DNA from: Rhodamnia argentea
Lineage: Eukaryota; Streptophyta; Magnoliopsida; Myrtales; Myrtaceae
DNA length: 64,000 nt
Direction of reading: 5' to 3'
Assembly: GCF_020921035.1 (NCBI RefSeq)
Contig: NC_063154.1
Coordinates: 6,014,001 to 6,078,000, forward strand
Each line of letters opens with the position of its first letter. The first letter of the stretch is position 1. The position numbers and the translations under genes were made by a program. The notes beneath the pieces are model-generated. The model had not been told where the DNA came from, did not search any database, and worked only from the letters and a program-made list of their open reading frames with translations. Positions 50,472-62,244 of the stretch are shown here, one piece after another.

Positions 50472-50844
50472 TAGAATCCGAACCATGTTTACCTTACATC
50501 TCTTTAGAGCGACTTGAAGAATGTTTACAGGGAGCCTATTTGTAGGCTTTATTAGAGGACTATCTAATAAAATCAAATTATATATGCATAATTAAAATAA
50601 ACATAGAAAATCAGAAAAAATATATTGAATATCTCTAACAGTGTGTTACACATACGTAACAAAAGTTAGATAAGCAACACATCAATGAATTCCAACCATA
50701 GTCGCAAGATGTGCTCTTATTGGTATACTATGAAAGTCGCGTGACCCGTCTAATGCAAAAAAAAAAAAAAAAGTAAAAAAGGTTGAAATATCTTCTTTAC
50801 TCTCTAGTGTAAACTTATGTAAGGGAATTTCACCCTCCCTCTTT

Positions 50845-51600
50845 TCAAATTTTCCTAAAATTCTACCGTTTGTCTCATAAAAAACCTTAAACTTTAAGGA
50901 GAGTCCAAATTCTATGATAAACTAATTTTATCCCATAAGAAATCCCAACTTTAGGTCAATTCCCAATTCTACAATAAATATTTTTTTGTCTTGTAAAAAA
51001 CCCTCAATTTTATGTCCAGTACCAATTCTAGGCTAAATTTTTTTTTGTCTCATAAAAAAAAAATTCTAGCTTTAGGTCCAATTTCAATTTTACTAGATTT
51101 TTTTTGTCTCATAAAAGATCACAAATTCTTACTTGAATCCTAAATGTGCCTTCATTATCCCTCCGTTAAAATCTCCCTCAATGATTTTGCGCTCGGTTTT
51201 CAATCTCTCGTGCTTGGAAATGTTTCATATCTTGTGACCGGAGAGCTTACACTCGAGATGTTCGAATAATTCATGCCTGGGAGTTTTTCATATCTCGGTT
51301 CCCAACGAGAAACTTTGGACGAACGGTTAATGGGGTAGATTTGTGACTCAAGTAAAAGTTTGTGATTTTTTGTGAAATTAAAAAAATTATGATAAAATTA
51401 GGATTGAAATCTAAAGTTGAACGTTTTTCATAGGACAAATATATATATGGTAAAATTGGGACAAACCCTAAAGATGAGAATTTTTTATAAGACAAAATAA
51501 TGTTTAGGGTAGAATCAGTAATGAAATCAAGATAGTATATTTTCTTCTAAGATAAAATGGCAGAATCAAGATAAGAGTTAAAATTGAAGGTGTTTTCGGG
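50845..51600. repeat. Foldback repeat, related to 42375-43335
   Basis: The left part repeats TTTGTCTCATAAAAAAC and CAATTCTA blocks; the right part has the complementary TTTTTCATAGGACAAA and GGTAAAATTGGGAC. It can pair over several hundred bases with mismatches. Confidence 0.45.
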
Positions 51601-51609
51601 TATTGAGCC

Positions 51610-52750
51610 TCCTCTAGCCCGTCTCTTTTTTTTTTTTCCCCCCTTTCCTTTTCCTTACACAAAAGAACAATACAGAGTTCATCTCCATGTACGGACTATT
51701 AGAGCTGTAGCGCTCTGAAGATGAGAAGCTGTGACACTCAAACACTGTTCGTAAATGAAGACAGATGCTGGTAGTGGTGGCCATTTCCACATCACGAGCC
51801 AAATTGGGGCCGGGGCCGGGACTAGAGAAGGACCCGCGTACGGACATTTAGTTCGAGTGGACATGATGTGCGACTTGAGCTGGAAATGTTGTTGATTCTC
51901 CGAACCGAGAGGCAGACAGCAAACTTTTCTCGTATTATAGCATCAATGACCCTCCTCTGGTGTCCCACGGGGTGATGGACACCATGTTCCTCTATGATCT
52001 CAGGTGCCCACGTGAAGTGTTCCGGATCAACCGTTTCGTGTTTCGACGAAAGACCATTTTCTTGCGCTGACGATCCGCATCGCATTGTTGTTCGTTCGAG
52101 CCATTTTGTATTGTCATTAGCACCATAAATGTCGTTGCATTTGGTTAAATGTTTGCCATTTTGCAATGGTTCGAAAAGTTTTCTATGAGGTAGCCTTGAT
52201 TTTGATTCGGTCCTGCCTTTTTTCCGAGGATGCACGGGCACAACTCCTAGTTCAATTAAGAGTTAATTGTAGGCCGAATGCTTAACCCTTTTCTTGCTCA
52301 GGGTCATCACCCTCGATGCGAGCATTTGGTGTTAGGAAGAGGTTGGCGAGGCCGCACCCCGGACTGCTCTTGTCGAAAATGAATTAGATGAAATCATTAT
52401 CGTGTTGTGTGGAAAGGATGTGGCCAAACACAAATGAAGGTAAATGACATAGATAGATGAAAGGACGAAGAAAAGAATCGCCATTCACAGGTTAGGGGAA
52501 GAGAGACGGGCCCTCAAAGATCAAATGTAGGGTTCCCCAACATAAGTTTCTGTTGGGGTTGTCCCCTTGGAACATACAAGCAACAGGAATCATAGTTTGT
52601 ACATTAGTTGGTTTACTGTACACCATTTGTTGTTGCCCAGCAACCTCCGTAGCCTTCAACAAACACAGGACAGCAACCAAGTAATGACATGAGCGTAACT
52701 GAAAGCTTAGGCCAAGGGCATTCATTTGAGTCACAGGGGGATGACTGTCG
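51610..52750. other. Intergenic, no gene recognised
   Basis: A 139-codon minus frame (51822-52241) has no family features. Nothing else is supported. Confidence 0.3.
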
Positions 52751-52756
52751 TTTTCG

Positions 52757-53340
52757 AGGGTGAGTGGTTCGAGGTTCTTTCCGGGTGGAGAATCTATCCG
52801 TCGAAATCGCTTCCCTATTTGTTGGCATCGGAAATATCTCATGCATATTCCGAAACCTAAAACCTGCCCATATCACAGGTTCCAGAATTTATACAAATTT
52901 CGTATGTATTCTTAATCGAACGATTATTATGAATTATCATATCTAATAATCACAATTTGCTGTTATAATCCACTGATCATAACTTATATTTATACACATG
53001 AAAAATATAATCATTAACAAAATAAAAGTCTTAGTCGTGAATATCACCGAAAATCAAAGCTCGGATGGATGGTTTTAGAATTACACGCTCATCGGACTCT
53101 ATGAAATATCGTATGATCGCGCAAAGATATAGAACAAAAAAAAACACACACACATAAAAACTTATTTCAGATTTCGCCTTCTGAAATTTGAAATCTACCT
53201 GTCGAAATCGATTCTCTAATTTTTAGCCTAAAATTTACGACACTCGATTTTACCTGAAATCGTACTCGCTCCTAATTCTCGTCACTCCTTAGGTGTGGTG
53301 TTGAATATCGTTTCCTCATACTGTTCGGGATCAGATCAAT
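52757..53340. repeat. GGTTCC-type repeat, decayed hAT-like MITE relative
   Basis: Starts near GAGGGTGAGTGGTTCGAGG and carries GGGTGGAGAATCTATCCGTC and CACAGGTTCCAGAATTT, like 54848-55476. The right end is not clear, and the stated end is approximate. Confidence 0.35.
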
Positions 53341-53946
53341 AAGCCAGCCTCCCCATTTCTGAAACTTCAAAGCCGTACCACTAACCCTCTGCAAAGCTTT
53401 AAGAACTGAGACAGTGCACACACGTCACAGTCTCTGCTCCTCATCCATGAGAGAGACAAGAGAGCGAGCTTGTATTCAACTTTGGAAGTTGAACAGGCAT
53501 TTAAATTTTGATGGGACACGCACACGCACACACGAGCACACATGTTATAAACAGTCAGACTATTCTCTGCTTCGAACTCGCGATGTGCGTTCGTGCGAGT
53601 ACGAACCAACCCACTCGTCATGAAGATAGTTCACTTCACTGTTCTTTTGGTGGATGCAAGCACAAAACAAAACACACGTTCGGAGACCCACAAGACCCTT
53701 TGAACTCGTTGAAAGACAGGTAACTATTCTCCCGAAGGGAGCATAAATGCGCTATTGAACAACACTGCGTAGGTTCCTCATTTCATTTTCAGGGCGGTAG
53801 CTGTGTCTTTGCTCATGAACTCCTGCAGTAATCAATGAACTACGGATCTGCTGGTTGGCTTTATGTCCTTAAGAAACTTGCAGCCTGAAGATTCTCCATC
53901 TGTATTTAACAAAGGAAATGAGGGCTGATTAGGATGAGTGTAGCTA

Positions 53947-55492
53947 AGGGTGCTCAAGACAACGCTTCCGCTTCAGAAATCAATTTCTAATCAGAATTTG
54001 ATTTTTCTACTTCTACTCAAAAGGAAAAAAGTTGATTTTTCTATTTCTGCTCCGAAATTAATTTCTGATCGGAGAAATTCGCTTAGTAACGGTTGAAAAT
54101 TTTTACTTTTAAAATATTATTAACACAAAATCTTCTATGAAAAATTATTATCGGCGGCTGAAAAATTTCTACTTCATTTTTAAACTTTTCAAAAATAAAA
54201 AATTACTATTTATTTTTTACTCCGGCGGCCAGAGACAGCGACTCGGCGATAGACTGCGGCGGTGGGCAACGAGGTGGTTGACGATTAGCGACAACCTGCG
54301 GTGGGCGGTGGTTAGCAGTGGTCGATGGTTGGCGGTAGGGGGCGGCGGCCGATAGTGGGCGTGGTCAACGGTTGGCGGTGGTTGCGAGCAATGGGTGATG
54401 ACCAGTGAAGGTCGGTGATTGGCAATGGGGGGCGGCGGTGGTCGGCAGATGGCGGATGTTTGCGGTGGGCAGCGGCTGGCGATGGTTTGAGATTGACGGT
54501 GGTCGCGGGGCGGTGATGGGCTTCGGTTAGCGATGGATGATAGTTGGCAACAGTGGTCGGCGATGGGCGGCGGTGGAGGCGGGCGTGGTAAAAAAGATGG
54601 TGAGGGTGTGTTGAAAAGAGGGTGAGATGATAAGTACTTTTTGAGTTGAGAAATAATTTTTTTTAACTTTTCAAATTAAGGAGAAAAATATCTTCTAAAG
54701 TGAAAATTCACTTCATGAGTAAAAATTTCTTTTAGAAGTATAAATTTTTATCAAATGGATTTCTACTTTAGAAGTTACATAACCAAACGGATTTTCGCTC
54801 CGGAAACACTTTTCGAGTAGAAATCTACTTTCAAAAGTGTTACCATGTAGGGGTGAGAGGTTTTAGGTTCCTTACGGGTTCCACCTGGAACCTACCCGTC
54901 GAAACAGGTTTCTCATTTTTTGGAATATGGAACCTACCCGCTATACTTTGGAACCTGGAACCTACCATGTCACAGGTTCTAGGGTCGGTTCCGTGGTACC
55001 CGAGAGCCTATCAATTTCTTTTATTTTATTTTCTTTTTTCATTTTTAGTTAAGCAAAATGAGAGTGAACGCTACAACATCTAAGATAAAGTAGAGGTGGA
55101 TGGTTTTAGGTTCCGTACAGGTTACATTTAGAACATGAAACTAATCAATTGGAACACGTTTATCATTTTTTGAAACCCGAAACCTAAAAATTTATTTGAC
55201 TTCAAATTATTCACTCATCATCGGATGCCATAGAACATTGTAGGATCGTGCAAAAATATATACCAAAAAAATATAAAAATTTATTTTATGATATAGGGTC
55301 TAGGTTCTAAGTTCCGGGTTCTAGGTAGTAGAACCTGGAACCTATCCGTTAGAACATATTCCTCAATTTTTGGAACCTAGAACCTATCATGCATATCTTG
55401 GAACCTGAACCAGACCGGATCCTACAGGTTCCAGGCCCAAGTTCTCGATTCTACCTTGGAACCATGCTCACCCCTATTACCATGCGCACCCT
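53947..55492. mobile_element. Family D MITE, host of a nested hAT-like element
   Basis: The termini AGGGTGCTCAAGAC and, in reverse, AGGGTGCGCATGG match at the ends. Arms contain AAATCTACTTTC and AGAAATCAATTTC blocks, and a G-rich core (54225-54600) is made of GGCGGTGG and GGCGATGGG variants. Removing the nested element (54848-55476 and one duplication copy) restores a continuous right end. A second copy is at 61344-62238. Confidence 0.55.
54848..55476. mobile_element. hAT-like MITE with perfect 8-bp target duplication
   Basis: Starts TAGGGGTGAGAGG and ends CATGCTCACCCCTA. Flanks are TTACCATG at 54840-54847 and TTACCATG at 55477-55484, identical, the hAT hallmark. The 629-bp interior is built of GGAACCTA and GGTTCTAGG variants. 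It has no transposase frame and lies within the right arm of the family D element. Confidence 0.8.
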
Positions 55493-55499
55493 AAGCTTG

Positions 55500-56680
55500 A
55501 AGCTATTTCTAATTTATTGCTCAAAAATTCCAATGAGCAAAAAACTAAACAATACTCGACAAGCATTTCACCGACAAATGAATAACTTCTACGATCTCAC
55601 TTTCTGTTCCGAGCACATCAATATGTTGGATTGGCCTCGCCTTTGCACGGACAGAGAGAGTTGAGGGTATGGGCCTTGCCCTTGTTTAAGGTAATTCCGT
55701 CAATTTTGTGGTTGATGCTTTCTTGTGGGTTATAAATGTTTCTTTTTTACTATGTTCTTGTTGGCCAGAGGGGGTGGTCAGTGGTGGTTCTGAACTTTGA
55801 AGTATGAAGTAAAAGCTCTCGGGCAGACTGCAAGAGCCTACAGCCCGTAGAACCCCGTCTGAAGTCAGATGTATCTTAGATAGGGCCTCGGCTCTACACA
55901 GTCTCCCAGGAGCAGAGAGATCGAACAGCAGTGAAACAAAAGTACCCACGAAGCGGGTGCTGCCACTGATATTTGGGGTAAATAAGGGGCGAGGGATAGG
56001 AAAGGGTCACCATACCATTTATGGATACAACAGATCTGGAGATAAATCAGAACAAAAAAAAAAACAGGGGGTCGTGTTAAATCTGATCATCACCATCATA
56101 AGCCCGCTCTGCATCTGCGACAGCTGCCCCGATGCATCACGGAATAGACCCAACAAAGCGCTCTCCTAATGGTCGATACGAAGGTCGAGTGCTCCCACCC
56201 TTCCCCTGTCGACGCAAGAACAGGGGGTCGGCAGGGATGGAGAGGAGACAGAGGAGGTGTGCCTTCCTCCTCCTCCTCTCTTTACTGCCCCACTGAGCAG
56301 GATTAGCAAGTGATTTCACGAGATGGGATTAGTACACACTCGTCGCCAACGTCTTGTCAGAGACGATTTGTACGAACTTTGATGATGCGACGTGCTTTGG
56401 CTTTTTATCGTGAAAATGGCACTGCATGCAGTGTTTGTTGGGACATGGCTCGCGGGCAAGTCATCCCCTGTTTTGAACCCCTCTTTTTCTCCAATCCGTA
56501 AGAGGAAAATGACAATGTAATAGCAGAGAAATTTCCAGACTCGCGTTTTCAATGCAATGTCATCTCAAACTCCCAAACCCCAAGTACCGAGTAGACTGTC
56601 CAGAACAAGACATCCCTAAATTTTACCTTCGTTTTGCTTTGGTTGGATTGCAGATGTTCCCTTCCTATTTAGGGCAATAA
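55500..56680. other. Intergenic, no gene seen
   Basis: Short frames only, none with family features. Confidence 0.4.
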
Positions 56681-56685
56681 TTCAT

Positions 56686-57163
56686 GGAAGAAAAAATTTT
56701 ACATAAAAATCTAAAATATACTTATTTTTTCAAATAAAGATTTGAAGTGAAACTTATTTTAAATAAAGATCTGAATTGTTTAAATCTTCTCAAAGAAAGG
56801 CACGGTCGAAGGTCAATTTCTACTTTTACTTTATGCATTATTTTCCTTTTTTTCTGTTTTCTGTTTTCCTTTTCTTTTTTCTCCCCTCCCCTGGCTATCG
56901 CTAGTGAGAGCGACCTCCTCATGCTCAAGTCGCCCTCGCCGGCGTCGGGCGAGGGCGACCCTCACCCGATCTGGCGAAGGTTGCCTGATGCCAGTGATGG
57001 CGGAGGAGGGGAAGAGGAAAAACAAAAAAGAAAAGGAAAGAGAAAAACATAGAAAGAAAAAAGATTAAAATTCAAAAAAGTAAAAGGACAAATATGCATT
57101 TCAATTATGCCATTATTTGATAAAATGATGATATTTTGAGAATTGATTTGGAATTTTTCCTTC
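56686..57163. mobile_element. Family C MITE with GC-rich core
   Basis: The left end GGAAGAAAAAATTTTAC and the right end in reverse GAAGGAAAAATTCC are inverted. Inner AAAGATTTGAAGTG and TTTAAATAAAGATCTG match the other copies. The core at 56890-57010 carries GCGAGGGCGACCCTCACC. Confidence 0.5.
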
Positions 57164-57164
57164 A

Positions 57165-58774
57165 TAGAATGATCCGGGAAAACATTCTCACTTCTACTTT
57201 TTTTTCAATGTGTTTAATGATCTGTGAAAAAATCAGTCGGTAAATGTGATATCGGTGATGGCGACATCTAAATTTTCCCTAAGGATTTGTCGTTTAGGAG
57301 ACGTGCCCAAACTAACTTTAGCATTACACTGCCCTTAACCCTTTTCTTTTTCCTTCCTTTTTTTAGGATTGCTTTGGCACTTCGACCTTTGGGATCCAAC
57401 TCCCAGGCCATTATCCAATTCAATCACGTTCTAGTTCGCAATCGCATAGCCATGGTTGGTTTTTGCAATGCGTGTGCAGGGGCCGTAAAACGGCTCTTGA
57501 ATTTGGATTACAAGGGAAGGATGGAAACAGAGAGGGGGAAGAAAAAGGCTGACCCTTAAGGCAATTCAAGTGCCTGTTCTGCAAAGGGCCGTGAACGAGA
57601 AAGAGAGTCACGGCTTGCTCTTCACCTTGACGACTGAATAAAATCCTAAGTCGCAATACTCAAAAGTACGAATGCCTGCTCGAATCGAAAAGCAAAGAAG
57701 CCATTCATAGCTGGCTCGGAAAGAGCAGGCGAACGAAGAAAATTTAAATGGTCTATATCTACATGTGATGACTAAATAAGTTGGCATTAGAGTTTGAGAG
57801 CTTCCAGCAGAACATTACAGGATAAAGTTAGTAACAATGATAGATATATGCGGAAAAAATGAAGAGCTCAAGTAAATAAATCTCTGCACAAGGCAGTTCA
57901 ATCGATCGTGCCAAGGCTCAACCCCTAGCAGGAGATGTATGGTCCAAGCGGATGTCAGGTTGTTCGCTAGGTACATAAACTTAGCAGATATGCTACAAAA
58001 ACCACTTTGCAAGAAGAAATAACAACATCCTTAGCCAACAACAATAGATGGTCTTATGCAAGCCACACATGTATTCTTTATAGCTAAACCTTCAGTTCAA
58101 CCGTATACAGTACACACAAATGAAAAGATTTCTGCAACGACATTTAGCTCAAGTACGCAACAAATGGGCTATGCCCTTGCATCAAGGTTGCAGGATAACT
58201 GGCTCAGTGACTAAATGACAATACGAGAAGTCACAAAGCGAGTGAAGATGGAAAAACTCTCGACATCTTCGATAAATAGTTTTGGCCGCAGTTTTCTTTG
58301 CGGATGAAGAATCCACAATTTCGATTATATCCATCAGAAATATCAGATTGCTAGTTTTAACAGTACATGGAATAGAGACAGTTGCAACATCTAACCTTAT
58401 CATTGTTTTGGCGGAAATTATAAACATCTTGCGCTGAAAAGCACACGAGCAGGATTAATATCACCTCATAGGCAATGCTGCTAACGAATAACCTTCACTT
58501 GCAGAATTAACCCAGATCCTTAAGAAGGCCAAGGGGGACTCATCAGTGAGTTATGGGGCAATTCCAAGTCCAGCACTGTTCTCGACCAATGACTTACCCA
58601 CAGCCAACTTCAATGTCACGTTTAAAATTGTTCTCAGCAGCCATATGTGCAAGTGATCGCATGCATAATCGACCAAAATGTTTAAGAAGGCCAAATGAAG
58701 CGAGTGATTTTGAATGGTTTGAACAAATCCCCAGAAGGATGTACACAAGTGGCCGATTTCAATTTCCTAGCACA
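57165..58774. other. Downstream of mTERF gene, no gene seen
   Basis: Single-copy-looking sequence with short frames only. Confidence 0.4.
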
Positions 58775-59295
58775 AGTGAATTAGCTCCTAAAGGATTGAT
58801 CAAGCAAGACGCCTGTTCGACTCTGTGGTTTGGGCTCTGTAGTATGCCACAAAGAAACTTCAGAAAGCACTGAGTCGAGCTTCATCTATATCAACTGTGC
58901 AATTCCAGTAATAAGCAAACAATGCAAAAGCTATATAGTTGTAGAACCGGCAGACTGGCTACCCCTAACAGAGATGCTGCTAACAAACAATTTCATGTGC
59001 ACGGTTGATGATCTATGTGCAACGGACTTGAATCTCCACTGATGATCTATGCACAAGCAAACTCAAATTCAACATCACGAATGTAGCAACCGCTATTCGA
59101 CCTCAATTTCATGTGTAAAATGAACCCATCAGCTATTTGCACGAGTAGATTAGCTCTCAACAATCAATCAAGAAAGACGCTATGTCACGCTCTGTACTCT
59201 GTTGTATGCCACAGAAAGCTTCAGAAACCGCAGAAATGGAACTCATCATCTAAGTATCAGCTGTACAATTCCCATGTAAGCACAAAATCTGCAAC
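58775..59295. repeat. Diverged direct duplication 3' of mTERF
   Basis: About 58775-58935 and 59140-59295 align by eye. Shared words are GATTAGCTCTC/GAATTAGCTCCT, AATCAAG/GATCAAG, TATGCCACAGAAAGCTTCAG/TATGCCACAAAGAAACTTCA and TGTACAATTCC/TGTGCAATTCC. Period is about 360 bp. It may be part of the mTERF 3' region. Confidence 0.6.
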
Positions 59296-59373
59296 ATTGC
59301 AGAACTGGGCTATCTATTACCAGGGAAATATTCCCATACCATGCACACATTCACAGGGAGGGAGAGGAACTAA

Positions 59374-60279
59374 CTAACCCCGGGCATCGACTCTCCGCAA
59401 CCGCATCTCAATCAGCCGCGCGGTGAATTCGCCGTCGCTGACTGTGAGCATCTCGGCCAAGGGTATCTCAAGCCCGTGCTCCTCCAACATCTGATGCCGC
59501 GGCCGGATCTTCCGCTCCAGGCTGAAGGAAAAATACTGCGGAAAGCGCTTCAGCTCGGCCAAGTTCCCCCTCATGTCCCGCAAGAAATACTCGGCCTTGG
59601 GCCTCAAGTTGTTCTGGACGCTCATGGTCAGCAGCCCCGGCGACCTGATCGCCATCCTCGAGACCTCCCTGTACTCGAAGCCGAGGCTCTGCAAGAATTC
59701 GATCTTGGGCAAGAGGGTGTGCTCCACGTTGGAGACGAGCAAGAGGCTGGTCTGGGAGGTGATGGCGTGACGGCCCACGAAGCCGAAGCTCCGGAGGAAG
59801 GAGAGGGTGGGGCGGAGCTGGGCATCGACGCTGCAAGCCAAGATGCGGGGGCAGCGGAGGATGGACTTCTGGAGGTCGGGGAAGGGGATGTGGGCCTCGT
59901 GGAGGAGGAAGTCGAAGACAGGGTAGAGGTCGGAGTCGGGGTCGGAAGTGAGGAGTTGGGGGAACATGTCGAGTATGCGGCCGAGGGAGGGGCGGGGGAT
60001 GCCGAAGGAGGCGAGGCAGGACTCGACGGAGCGGAGGGAGGAGAGAGGGGAGGAGCGGAAGTCGGGGTTCTGGCGGAGGGCCTTTTGGGGGTCGACGTTG
60101 AGGCTCTGCAGGTAGAGGAGCTTCTCGCGGAAGAGAAGGCCGGAGTCCGAGGTGGAAGAGGCGGAGGAGGAGGCGGCGGCGGAGGGCGGGCAGTGGAGGT
60201 GGTCGGTCCTGATGGGTTTTGGGAAGTGGAGTAGTATTGGCTGCAGGGAAGAGGGGTGGTGGTGGAGTTGGATTATCAT
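59374..60279 (-). CDS. Organellar mTERF protein
   Basis: Single-exon frame. I take the start at 60279 ([19 protein letters not shown]), giving 301 residues with a Ser-rich transit peptide-like N-terminus; the frame stays open to an upstream ATG at 60465 through a proline run made by the GGT repeat, a less likely start. From about residue 50 the protein is a chain of mTERF motifs of about 30 residues, with the usual proline-led turns ([78 protein letters not shown]). Members of this family bind nucleic acid in plastids or mitochondria and affect transcription termination, splicing or translation. It resembles the small plastid mTERF group of Arabidopsis (At2g34620 type, from memory). Confidence 0.88.
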   Translation of the reverse strand: MIIQLHHHPSSLQPILLHFPKPIRTDHLHCPPSAAASSSASSTSDSGLLFREKLLYLQSLNVDPQKALRQNPDFRSSPLSSLRSVESCLASFGIPRPSLGRILDMFPQLLTSDPDSDLYPVFDFLLHEAHIPFPDLQKSILRCPRILACSVDAQLRPTLSFLRSFGFVGRHAITSQTSLLLVSNVEHTLLPKIEFLQSLGFEYREVSRMAIRSPGLLTMSVQNNLRPKAEYFLRDMRGNLAELKRFPQYFSFSLERKIRPRHQMLEEHGLEIPLAEMLTVSDGEFTARLIEMRLRRVDARG

Positions 60280-60299
60280 CTCTGTTCTCCCGCGTTTGG

Positions 60300-60330
60300 G
60301 TGGTGGTGGTGGTGGTGGTGGTGGTGGTGG
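60300..60330. repeat. (GGT)n microsatellite upstream of mTERF start
   Basis: About ten GGT units just upstream of the chosen mTERF start. On the minus strand it would encode polyproline if the upstream ATG at 60465 were used. Confidence 0.85.
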
Positions 60331-60534
60331 ATGAGGAAGATGATGATGAAGGCAATCTGTTTGAGGTTTTTCCTGCTTGCTTTGTCCGGCACATGCGATG
60401 GCCTCGCGACGCGGGGCTTCGAGTCTCGACCCTACATCAGATGGGCCGATTCGATTCCTCCTCATCTGTCAGCCCTGCGATCTGCCCACGAGAATGATTT
60501 GTTTACCTTCCTTTAGGCCCAACCCACGATAAAG

Positions 60535-61340
60535 CTTGTGCACCTCGCGGGCTTTTTCGGATAGGATTTAGGGCTTTGGATCCATTCGCTTGGCCAGAGG
60601 GTGACCCAAGACCCGAAGGAAAATGGACAATATCCATTTACTCAAATGGAGCCAATCCATTTGAATTGGCGAGAGATTTTAATATTTGTGGGGCTGGTGA
60701 TGTTGGACACGTACGAAGCACTTCACGGTGGGGGTAAAAACACGATATACAAAGAAAAAACCCGAATATGAAAGCGGATCGATATACTTGACGCTCAGGC
60801 CGACGCAAATTCGTACATGGCATGTCAAATGCTTGATGAAGAGGCTCGTGTGACGGCAATCCGTGGACGCGAACCCCTTTGGGCAACCTTTGATCGGAGC
60901 TCATCAATGGCCCGAATGACCTACAGAGGGTCAAGAGTTTGTGGCACAACACCACCTGAGGTTGCCATAGACACACACAGAGGGCGGCACCAAGAGTTGG
61001 GAACCAAAAGTTGGTCTAAGTAGCGTGAACTGCCAGATCATTCACCAATGGTGGGCGGCGACGGGGCAACTGGAGGCGGTTGAATTAGGGTTTTGGAGTT
61101 TTTTATGTGTGGCGGGGATTTAGAATTTGATGGGAGGGCATCATTGAAAAGGAAATGGCAATTGGTGAACAAAACCATAACATCGAACAGCAACCAATGT
61201 CAAGTGCAACCAAAGTGGAATTTGGAACCACCCAAAATCAACCAGCTTGGTCCGATTCTCGATTCAGCTCGGGACCATCGCACATCCCAACCGTGCACAG
61301 CGGTGTTCGGAGTCAAAATCAAGGTGTAACTTTCTTTGCT
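60535..61340. other. Intergenic, no gene seen
   Basis: Short frames only. Confidence 0.4.
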
Positions 61341-61343
61341 TTA

Positions 61344-62238
61344 AGGGTGCTCGTGATAACCATTCTATTTTTGGAATCAATTTCTAGTTAGAAAAAGATT
61401 TTTATATTTCTAGTTTTCGAGCGGATTTTTTTAGCAAAAAAACGTGTTTGATAACGACATGAAATTTCTGTTCCTGGAACATAGGTTCATTTGATAACAA
61501 TTGAAAATTTCTACTTCTAGAATATTATTAACAAAAAACCTTCTACAAAAAATTTCTACTTCATTTTTAAATTTTTTAAATTTCTTCAAAAATAATCTTT
61601 ATTATTAAAAAATATTATTTACTATTTAAAATAAAAATTTATTATTTACTTTTCACTCCGGCAACGGTGGGCAATAGCCGGAGGTGGTCAACGGTGGCGG
61701 GCGTTGGGCAACGGTGGTCGGCAACAGCAAGCGGTGGTCGGTGACAGCCGACGATGGGCATCAAAGGGCGGTGTTTGGCGTTGGGGAGTGATTGGCAACA
61801 ACGGCCAGTGAGTGGTAGTGGATGTCAACGATGGGCAATGGTTGGCGGCAGGGTCGGAGATGGCTGCGGCGGTGGTTGCGGCGGCAGTTAACAACTAATG
61901 GTGGGGTCAACAGCTGACGATTGATGAGAACGGCCAATGGAGGTCATCGATTAGCGATGGTGGGCGACAACTAACAAAGAAAGGGCAACAAAGAAAGTTC
62001 AACGAGGACTTCAGAAAAAACAAAGGGCTTTGGTAGGTTATTTCTCATTTGTGTCCGTGGAACAAAGAAGTTACAATTTTTAGCTTCACATTTCTCTTTC
62101 AAATCTATTTATAGAACAAAAATTTGTTCCAGAAATGGAAAAATAGAATTGCATTACTAAACTAGTTTTTGTTTTAAATCTGTTCTAGAAATAGGTTTGG
62201 AATAGAAATATAAAAATAGAATGATTGTCACGCGCGCC
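61344..62238. mobile_element. Family D MITE, second copy
   Basis: The left end GGGTGCTCGTGATAACCATT and the right end in reverse GGCGCGCGTGACAATCATT go on together as CTATTTTT. AT-rich arms surround a G-rich core (61650-61970) of GGCAACGGTGG and GGCGGTGG variants, as in 53947-55492. No nested element is seen here. Confidence 0.6.
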
Positions 62239-62244
62239 ATAAAT

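Noticed and set aside
51822-52241. 139-codon minus frame
   Set aside because: No domain or family resemblance; isolated in repeat-rich DNA.
59476-60234. 252-codon Glu/Gly-rich frame on the plus strand
   Set aside because: It is antisense to the mTERF gene and reflects its GC-rich codon use; no family match.
59468-60394. 308-codon Pro/Arg-rich minus frame
   Set aside because: Out-of-frame shadow of the mTERF gene; composition only.
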